DNA of 47,052 nt, from the NCBI GenBank assembly GCA_900769565.1, contig CAAGHC010000032.1, positions 1 to 47,052 of the forward strand. The letters are read 5' to 3'. Of the stretch, positions 41,703 through 47,052 are shown in pieces. Numbering within the stretch: the stretch's first letter is position 1; the number at the start of each line of letters is the position of its first letter. The DNA comes from Clostridia bacterium (lineage in GTDB: Bacteria; Bacillota; Clostridia; Christensenellales; Borkfalkiaceae). Position numbers and translations under genes: made by a program. Under the pieces are notes generated by a model that was not told the DNA's origin, searched no databases, and saw only the letters and a list, made by a program, of their open reading frames with translations.

Positions 41703-42857
41703 TTATTTCATCAATTCGTTTGCTAGCGCATCAATTTCTAAAAGGTTCTTTTCGCTAATAGAAGATAGGATAGAAACACCGTTTTCTATTAAAGTAAGAT
41801 TTTTACACTTGTCAAGTTTGGCTTTCATAATTCTGGTCGCCATCGGTGCCCAAGACCCGTTTTCAATAAAGCCTATTTTACGGTTTTGATAATTGTGTTC
41901 CACCAAGGTTTCAATGAATGTATTCATGAAGGGGAAAATGCTTGCGTTATAAGTAGTGGTTGCGAGAACTAACTTGCCGTACTTAAACGCATCTTCAAGC
42001 GCTTCTGACATATCATCTCGTGCTAGGTCAAATAATACGACTTTTTTGCAACCCTTATTAATTAAAGCATCTTTTAATAATTCAACGGCTTTTTTAGTGT
42101 TGCCATAAACAGAAGTGTAACAAATTACTAGGCCGTCCGATTCAACTTCATAGCGTGACCAAATGTCGTATAGATTGATATAATAATCTAGATTTTCGTT
42201 CAAAACCGGACCGTGTAAAGGGCAAATAGTTTTAATATCTAGCCTTGCAATCTTCTTAAATAGATTTTGAACGTTTACACCATACTTTCCAACAATACCA
42301 AAGTAATATCTTCTAGCCTCGCAAGCCCAGTCTTCTTCAACGTCAAGAGCGCCGAACTTACCAAACGCGTCGGCAGAAAAGAATACGTTATCAAGGGCAG
42401 AATAAGTCATGATAACTTCTGGCCAATGCACCATAGGCGCCGTAAAGAATGAAAGAGTCCTGTCGCCAAGGAATAGATTATCTCCGTCGTTCACGGCAAT
42501 ACAATCGTCACCAAAATCAAGCCCGAAAAAGTTTTTCATCATAACGAAAGCCTTAGAACTTGCCACTACAACCGTTTTTGGGTACAATTCCATAAATCTA
42601 GCAATACCCGAAGAGTGGTCGGGCTCAACGTGTTGAATTATTAGATAGGAGGGAGTTCTTCCGTCCAAAGCCTTTTTAAGATTATCAAGCCACTCGTCGA
42701 CAAAACGTGCATCAACTGTATCAAAAACGGCAATTTCTTCGTCAATGATAACGTAAGAGTTGTATGCCATACCGTTTTCCACGGGATATTGCCCTTCAAA
42801 AAGGTCAATATCTTTGTCGTTTATGCCAATGTGCTTAATGTTTTTGTTAATTTCCAT
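41703..42857 (-). CDS. fprA: A-type flavoprotein (flavodiiron protein)
   Basis: Reduces O2 or NO in anaerobes. 384 aa from ATG 42857, which has AAGGAG; the frame extends upstream to 42911 but overlaps the promoter. The N-terminal metallo-beta-lactamase-like domain has the di-iron ligands HVEPDH (QHVEPDHSSG), a second-shell region PMVHWPEVI, DAFGKFG and PLHGPV. The C-terminal flavodoxin domain has the FMN loop YTSVYGNTKKA and TTTYNASIFP. No rubredoxin domain is fused. Divergent from the GH13 genes. Confidence 0.93.
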   Translation of the reverse strand: MEINKNIKHIGINDKDIDLFEGQYPVENGMAYNSYVIIDEEIAVFDTVDARFVDEWLDNLKKALDGRTPSYLIIQHVEPDHSSGIARFMELYPKTVVVASSKAFVMMKNFFGLDFGDDCIAVNDGDNLFLGDRTLSFFTAPMVHWPEVIMTYSALDNVFFSADAFGKFGALDVEEDWACEARRYYFGIVGKYGVNVQNLFKKIARLDIKTICPLHGPVLNENLDYYINLYDIWSRYEVESDGLVICYTSVYGNTKKAVELLKDALINKGCKKVVLFDLARDDMSEALEDAFKYGKLVLATTTYNASIFPFMNTFIETLVEHNYQNRKIGFIENGSWAPMATRIMKAKLDKCKNLTLIENGVSILSSISEKNLLEIDALANELMK

Positions 42858-42881
42858 ATTAAAACTCCTTATATCGGTAAG

Positions 42882-42911
42882 ATTATAAAACAAAAGTTGT
42901 ATACAAGTCAA
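42882..42911 (-). promoter_or_regulatory. Promoter of the flavodiiron gene with palindromic spacer
   Basis: On the minus strand TTGACT (42911-42906), 18-nt spacer, TATAAT (42887-42882). The spacer holds a perfect 10-bp palindrome TTGTATACAA (42897-42906), a possible repressor site. Confidence 0.65.
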
Positions 42912-42935
42912 CCGTTTTGATTAATTCTAAAAAAT

Positions 42936-42978
42936 ATATGCCCTAATGTTGCTTTTAATATGCTCTAATGTTGCTTTT
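42936..42978. repeat. Two tandem 21-bp direct repeats between divergent promoters
   Basis: Units at 42936-42956 and 42958-42978 share a core CTAATGTTGCTTTT and differ at one base (C/T at the seventh position). Start-to-start spacing is 22 bp, about two helical turns. They lie 24 bp beyond the fprA -35 and 22 bp before the GH13 -35, an arrangement typical of an activator or shared operator site. Confidence 0.7.
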
Positions 42979-43000
42979 TGTAAAAAAATCAAAAAAGACA

Positions 43001-43029
43001 TTGACACCAAAACAAGGTGTTGGTATAAT
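43001..43029 (+). promoter_or_regulatory. Consensus sigma-A promoter of the GH13 pair
   Basis: Perfect TTGACA (43001-43006) and TATAAT (43024-43029) with a 17-nt spacer. The spacer contains an inverted repeat ACACC (43004-43008) / GGTGT (43016-43020), a possible operator overlapping the promoter. The strongest-looking promoter in the window. Confidence 0.85.
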
Positions 43030-43060
43030 AAAATAAAATTAAAATTTAGGAGAATTTTTT

Positions 43061-44662
43061 ATGGCAACATGGGCAAAAGATGCGGTGTTTTATCAAATAT
43101 ACCCCACAAGTTTTTTTGATGCGAATAACGACGGTGTGGGCGATTTTAAGGGGATGGAAGAAAAACTAGATTACGTTAAATCTTTGGGTGTAGATGCGGT
43201 GTGGTTAAATCCGTTTTATCTTTCGCCTTTTATGGATGGCGGTTACGATATAGAAGACTATTATAGCGTAGACCCAAGGTTCGGAACTATGGCAGATTTT
43301 GAAAGTTTCATGAAAAAGGCAACAAGCCTTGGAATTAAGGTTGTAATCGACCTAGTTATCGGGCATACGTCGTTAAAAAACAAATGGTTTTTAGAGTCTG
43401 CAAAAGATGAAAGGAACGAATATTCCGACTGGTATATCTGGACGGATAGCAACTTTACCAAGTATAAAGATAAGACCATACACGGATTATTTAATCGTGA
43501 CGGGGGATACATGATTAACTATTATGCTTGCCAACCTGCGCTAAATTTTGGTTGGGTAAGTACAGAGCCGGAAAACGTTGACCCCAACGACCCGTACAAT
43601 GGTGGCGAGGCATGGAAGATTCACTATCTTGACGAAAGATTAGTTCCGCTACGTATGGAAATCATAAAAATCATGCGCTTTTGGATGGAAAAGGGCGTAA
43701 GTGGTTTTAGGGTAGACATGGCAAGTTCGCTTGTAAAAGGTAGTAGTTACGAGTCTGAAGACCCCGAACTTATAAAGGGTATCGTATGGCTTTGGAATCA
43801 ACTTATTCCCGCAATCAAAAAAGATTATCCCGACGTATTTTTTGTGGCAGAATGGGTTAATCCAAGAGTTTCAGTAGGCGAGTGCGGGTTTGATTCTGAC
43901 TTTATTTTGCATGACACGCCGTGTTACAACGACCTTTTCCGTAATGAAAAAGGCTCAAACCTATTACGTGCGCTAGAGAGAGGACACAGTTATTTCCATA
44001 AAGACGGTAAGGGTAGTGTGGACGAATTTATTAAAGAGGCTTACCATATTTACGAAAAAACGGACGGTAAGGGATATTTTACAGCACCTAGTGGTAATCA
44101 CGACGAAGTTAGAATAGGTGTAAACCGTAGCCAAGCCGACCTAAAAGTAGTTTTCGCATTCCTATTGACTTTCCGTCATTTACCTTTTATTTATTACGGT
44201 GACGAATTAGGTTTAACCCACAACTTTAACATAAATAAGGACGGTGGTTTTATCCGTACGGGTTCAAGAACGCCTATGCAATGGACTAACGGCAAGAATA
44301 GGGGCTTTTCCGAGTTTGACGGTGAACTTTACTTGCCCGTAAACGACGACAAGGACTGTTCGGTAGAGAGCCAAGAAAAGGACGAAAAATCACTTCTTAA
44401 TACGGTTAAAGCGTTACTTAAACTACGTAAGGAATACAGTTGCTTAAACGCAGAAAATGCGCTTAACGTGGTAACTACGGGCTATCCTTTCGTGTACGAG
44501 AGAACGGACGGTGAAAAAACCGTTATTATAGCGCTTAATCCGTCTAGTGAATTTAAACAAATAGACCTTGAATATAAAAAGGTTTTAATGAGCGAAAACT
44601 CTGATTTCGACGGTAAGACCGTAACGTTGAAAGGCCAAAGTTTTGCAATATTACTTAAATAA
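43061..44662 (+). CDS. GH13 alpha-glucosidase/amylase-family enzyme
   Basis: 533-aa alpha-amylase-family protein, intracellular (no signal peptide). Barrel start is VFYQIYPTSFFDANNDGVGD. Catalytic residues are the nucleophile D in GFRVDMASS, acid/base E in FFVAEWVNP, and the stabilising D in SGNHDEVRI. Conserved region I reads DLVIGHTS, with G where most members have N (DxVxNH). The C-terminal beta domain is present. The substrate is probably short alpha-glucosides or maltodextrins; the exact specificity is unclear. ATG with TAGGAG behind a consensus promoter. Confidence 0.9.
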   Translation: MATWAKDAVFYQIYPTSFFDANNDGVGDFKGMEEKLDYVKSLGVDAVWLNPFYLSPFMDGGYDIEDYYSVDPRFGTMADFESFMKKATSLGIKVVIDLVIGHTSLKNKWFLESAKDERNEYSDWYIWTDSNFTKYKDKTIHGLFNRDGGYMINYYACQPALNFGWVSTEPENVDPNDPYNGGEAWKIHYLDERLVPLRMEIIKIMRFWMEKGVSGFRVDMASSLVKGSSYESEDPELIKGIVWLWNQLIPAIKKDYPDVFFVAEWVNPRVSVGECGFDSDFILHDTPCYNDLFRNEKGSNLLRALERGHSYFHKDGKGSVDEFIKEAYHIYEKTDGKGYFTAPSGNHDEVRIGVNRSQADLKVVFAFLLTFRHLPFIYYGDELGLTHNFNINKDGGFIRTGSRTPMQWTNGKNRGFSEFDGELYLPVNDDKDCSVESQEKDEKSLLNTVKALLKLRKEYSCLNAENALNVVTTGYPFVYERTDGEKTVIIALNPSSEFKQIDLEYKKVLMSENSDFDGKTVTLKGQSFAILLK

Positions 44663-44667
44663 TTAAT

Positions 44668-46266
44668 ATGCTCAATCAGAGATATAAAGATTTTTCAAAA
44701 TTAATAGTGTATCAAATCTATCCCCGTTCTTTTTTTGATAGTAACGGGGACGGAATAGGCGACCTTAACGGAATAACTCAAAAGGTTAGCCACTTAAAAG
44801 AATTAGGCGTCAACGCCGTGTGGCTTTCACCGTGTTATAAAAGCCCTAACGTCGATAATGGTTACGATATTTCAGATTATCGTGATATAATGGACGAGTT
44901 TGGCACAATGGACGACTGGAAGTGCATGATTAAGACCTTGCACGACAACGGAATAAAACTTATAATGGATTTAGTTCCCAACCACACGTCTGATAAGCAC
45001 GAATGGTTTATTCAATCTAAAAAAGGCAAGAATAATCCTTATTCAGATTATTATTACTGGTTTGACACCCCGCCAAACGACTGGCAAGCTTGTTTTGGTG
45101 GTAGCGCCTACGAATATTCACCCGAGCGTGGGCAGTATTATTTGCATTCGTACGCAGTAGAGCAACCCGACCTTAATTTTGATAATCCCAAGGTTAGGGA
45201 AGAAGTTAAAGCGATAATAGATTTTTGGGTGGACTTGGGCGTTGACGGATTTAGAATAGACGTTATCGACCAAATCAGTAAAGACTTTGAAAACGGGAAT
45301 AACTATTTTGGTGAAAATTTACATAAATATATAAACGAACTTTTTGGGCGAGAAAAGACTGCGCATCTTTATACGGTGGGCGAGTGTTGGGCAGAAAGTA
45401 TTGAAGAAGTTATTAACCATTGTGGTCAAGATAGAAAGGAACTATCGTCGTTATTTCAGTTTGACCATATAACGCACGGCAGAAAAACTCGTTTCGAGCC
45501 TAAACCGTTTACCATAAGCGAAATTACGTCCGACCTTGACCGTTGGCAAAATTTGACCATAGAGAACGATATTTTGTACACTCTATTTATGGATAACCAC
45601 GACAATCCACGCTTTTTATCACGCTTTGGCTGTGATAAAAAATATCGCTATGAAAGCGCTAGTATGTTTGCGGGAATGTTTTATTTGCAACGTGGAATAC
45701 CGTTTATTTATCAGGGGCAAGAATTTGGCATGACAAACTCTTTCCATAGCGATTTTTCTTCTTTTAGGGACGTGGAAAATTTCCACTATTACAACTCTAA
45801 TAAGGGTAAAATGAAAGAAAAGGAACTTATGGAAAGGATAAACTTTGGTTCAAGGGATAACGCAAGGCGACCACTTTCTTGGACGGGTGAAAAACACGCA
45901 GGTTTTTCTAAAATTGAGCCGTGGATACCAACTTATTCGGAATATAAAAAGATAAATTTAGAAAAGGATAAAAAGAGTAAAAAATCGGTATTCGATTTCT
46001 ATAAAAAACTACTTTCCTTTAGGATGAATAGCGACGTAATTATTTACGGCGACTATGCGAATGCTACGGGCAATAACCAAAACTGTTACGCTTATTTAAG
46101 AAGTTTTGGCGAGCAAAAACTTTTAGTTGTTTGTAATTTTGGCGTTAAAAATTCAATCAGTTTTAACTATAAAAATGCAGAATACTTATTTGGCAACTAT
46201 AAAGGTGGTCGTAAAACCATAAGTGGAAGTTATCGTCCGTTTGAACTTGCGGTATATAAAATTTAA
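44668..46266 (+). CDS. GH13 oligo-1,6-glucosidase/alpha-glucosidase-type enzyme
   Basis: 532-aa enzyme of the oligo-1,6-glucosidase type (GH13 subfamily 31-like). Start IVYQIYPRSFFDSNGDGIGD; region I DLVPNHTSDKHEWF; nucleophile in GFRIDVIDQIS; acid/base in YTVGECWAES; stabiliser in MDNHDNPR; and QGQEFGMTN. The V-P-N sequence of region I is typical of enzymes cutting alpha-1,6 bonds. The ATG follows the previous stop by 5 nt without a ribosome binding site, so translation depends on the first GH13 gene. Acts with MalQ on glucans. Confidence 0.92.
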   Translation: MLNQRYKDFSKLIVYQIYPRSFFDSNGDGIGDLNGITQKVSHLKELGVNAVWLSPCYKSPNVDNGYDISDYRDIMDEFGTMDDWKCMIKTLHDNGIKLIMDLVPNHTSDKHEWFIQSKKGKNNPYSDYYYWFDTPPNDWQACFGGSAYEYSPERGQYYLHSYAVEQPDLNFDNPKVREEVKAIIDFWVDLGVDGFRIDVIDQISKDFENGNNYFGENLHKYINELFGREKTAHLYTVGECWAESIEEVINHCGQDRKELSSLFQFDHITHGRKTRFEPKPFTISEITSDLDRWQNLTIENDILYTLFMDNHDNPRFLSRFGCDKKYRYESASMFAGMFYLQRGIPFIYQGQEFGMTNSFHSDFSSFRDVENFHYYNSNKGKMKEKELMERINFGSRDNARRPLSWTGEKHAGFSKIEPWIPTYSEYKKINLEKDKKSKKSVFDFYKKLLSFRMNSDVIIYGDYANATGNNQNCYAYLRSFGEQKLLVVCNFGVKNSISFNYKNAEYLFGNYKGGRKTISGSYRPFELAVYKI

Positions 46267-46275
46267 TTAAAAGTA

Positions 46276-46308
46276 AAAGGCACTATTTGAGCGATAGTGT
46301 CTTTATTG
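46276..46308 (+). terminator. Terminator of the GH13 pair
   Basis: AAAGGCACTAT (46276-46286) pairs with ATAGTGTCTTT (46294-46304) with one G-U pair and a 7-nt loop, followed by ATTGTTT. Confidence 0.75.
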
Positions 46309-46326
46309 TTTACATAATAATATCGG

Positions 46327-46770
46327 TTAACGAACGTTTGACCTTCCTATAAAGAAATCAACTCTACAATCTAATTTTTCGCAAACAAGAATAATTTTCT
46401 CTATAGTTGGAATTCGCTTGCCTTTTGCCCAATAGTATAGGGCAGATTCTGCAATCCCCGTTAACTGTTCTAATTTATATCTAGTAACGTTAAGTTGTGT
46501 CAAAACCTCATTAAAACGCTCGGAAAAAGATTTACATTTGTTAAAAGACTGTTCAAACTGTTCAGGCTCTAATCCCAAAAGATAGTCGGTTGAACAGTTA
46601 AAGTAATCTGCTAGTTTAACAAGGTTGATTAGAGTTGGCATTTTATTGCCGGAAAGATATTCGTAAATAGTAGTTTTGCCAATTCCAACTTCTTTAGCAA
46701 TATTGCGAGCAATTTTATTATTATCGAATATGAGGTCGGATAATCTTTCTGCAAATACAGATAAATTCAT
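46327..46770 (-). CDS. Transcriptional regulator with two XRE-type HTH domains
   Basis: 147-aa DNA-binding protein made of two Cro/C1-type helix-turn-helix units. The first (residues ~8-65) has IAKEVGIGKTTIYEYLSGNKMPTL and the common tail STDYLLGL. The second (~85-142) has LEQLTGIAESALYYWAKGKR and ends VDFFIGR. Both recognition helices look intact. ATG with AAAGGGG. No sensor or TPR domain. The divergent region upstream carries nested inverted repeats over a promoter, so it probably controls that promoter and perhaps itself. Confidence 0.9.
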   Translation of the reverse strand: MNLSVFAERLSDLIFDNNKIARNIAKEVGIGKTTIYEYLSGNKMPTLINLVKLADYFNCSTDYLLGLEPEQFEQSFNKCKSFSERFNEVLTQLNVTRYKLEQLTGIAESALYYWAKGKRIPTIEKIILVCEKLDCRVDFFIGRSNVR

Positions 46771-46845
46771 GTTTTTACCCCTTTAATTAGTTTTCGACAA
46801 AGTTTGACAATATAAGTGTTTATTTATCATTATTATCATCTAACA

Positions 46846-46888
46846 TACGGACAAAAATCTTACCATTCCGTACATGAGATGGTAAAAT
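46846..46888 (+). promoter_or_regulatory. Promoter with overlapping inverted repeats, divergent from the XRE gene
   Basis: TTACCA (46860-46865), 17-nt spacer, TAAAAT (46883-46888). The repeat TTACCAT (46860-46866) / ATGGTAA (46879-46885) spans both promoter boxes. A second one, TACGGA (46846-46851) / TCCGTA (46867-46872), interleaves with it. These are good candidate operators for the adjacent XRE regulator. Confidence 0.6.
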
Positions 46889-46940
46889 ATAAAGAGAATA
46901 GTAAGCGCTGAACTATCAATTACAAAAGGAGGTAATAAAA

Positions 46941-47015
46941 ATGAAAAAAGTATTAAGTTGCAGAAATTATTTAAAAAGCAAATTTTTAAATTTGCCGTTA
47001 GATAAATTAATTTAA
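46941..47015 (+). CDS. 24-residue micro-ORF with a strong ribosome binding site
   Basis: The frame encodes a basic 24-residue peptide beginning MKKVLSCRNYLKSKF and ending NLPLDKLI. It is preceded by AAAGGAGGT (46925-46933) with 7-nt spacing, the best Shine-Dalgarno in the window, and by a promoter at 46860-46888. It could be a leader peptide, a signalling or toxin-like peptide, or the first gene of a unit beyond the window. Function not recognised; the single cysteine is at position 7. Confidence 0.5.
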   Translation: MKKVLSCRNYLKSKFLNLPLDKLI

Positions 47016-47052
47016 TTTTAATAAGATAGGTGATAAGTTATTTGTATCTTTA

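Overview
The window is a dense, low-GC chromosomal segment from an endospore-forming, probably anaerobic member of the Clostridia. The evidence is an intact sigma-K gene, a complete GerA-type germinant receptor operon, an iron-only hydrogenase system regulator, an A-type flavodiiron protein, pyrK/pyrD-1B and pyrB/pyrI pyrimidine genes, and the Firmicutes ribosome and translation cluster rimP-nusA-rnpM-ylxQ-infB-rbfA. Most genes have AAGGAG-type Shine-Dalgarno sites. TTG or GTG starts are used several times. Many putative sigma-A promoters have a 17-bp spacer and a TAAAAT -10 hexamer. No rRNA, tRNA, CRISPR array or insertion sequence was seen.

Layout. 1-861: end of a lipoate-protein ligase gene, facing a minus-strand germination cluster (863-5248: GerC, GerB, GerA and an unknown membrane protein). 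5.5-8.9 kb: sigK, a TM1266-family regulator, an SDR enzyme, a collapsed FAD-oxidoreductase pseudogene, then thyA and a DHFR gene. 8.9-14.8 kb: a MATE transporter whose end overlaps a tight five-gene cassette of phage character (large terminase, small unknown, P22-type portal, small unknown, coiled-coil protein). This cassette has no capsid, protease, tail or integrase gene. 14.9-26.2 kb: ispG, a PolC-like gene that keeps only the N-terminal/OB/exonuclease part, then rimP-nusA-rnpM-ylxQ-infB-rbfA-nrnA-truB-ribF-endonuclease IV. 26.2-29.6 kb: an M24 peptidase, EF-P, an SDR that looks like the EF-P 5-aminopentanone reductase YmfI, and a CPBP-like membrane protein. 29.6-32.4 kb: 4-alpha-glucanotransferase and a large ferritin-like protein. 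32.5-41.7 kb: a pyrimidine operon (pyrC-carB-pyrK-pyrD-pyrF-pyrE-pyrB-pyrI) behind a PyrR-type attenuator. 41.7-46.3 kb: a flavodiiron protein divergent from two GH13 glucosidase-family genes. 46.3-47 kb: a double-XRE regulator divergent from a 24-codon ORF with a very strong ribosome binding site.

How the genes work together. The pyrimidine operon, thyA and DHFR supply nucleotides. The rimP-infB block matures ribosomes and starts translation. MalQ and the two GH13 enzymes process alpha-glucans. The germination and sigK genes serve the spore cycle.

The items most worth a second look are the capsid-less terminase-portal cassette (10261-14779) and the polymerase-less PolC at the normal polC locus (15901-17427). 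Next are the leader attenuators of rimP and pyrC, the possible bistable leader of the ferritin-like gene, the tandem repeats between the flavodiiron and GH13 promoters, and the XRE/micro-ORF switch at the right edge. All functional calls come from reading the sequence and from family knowledge; no database search was run.
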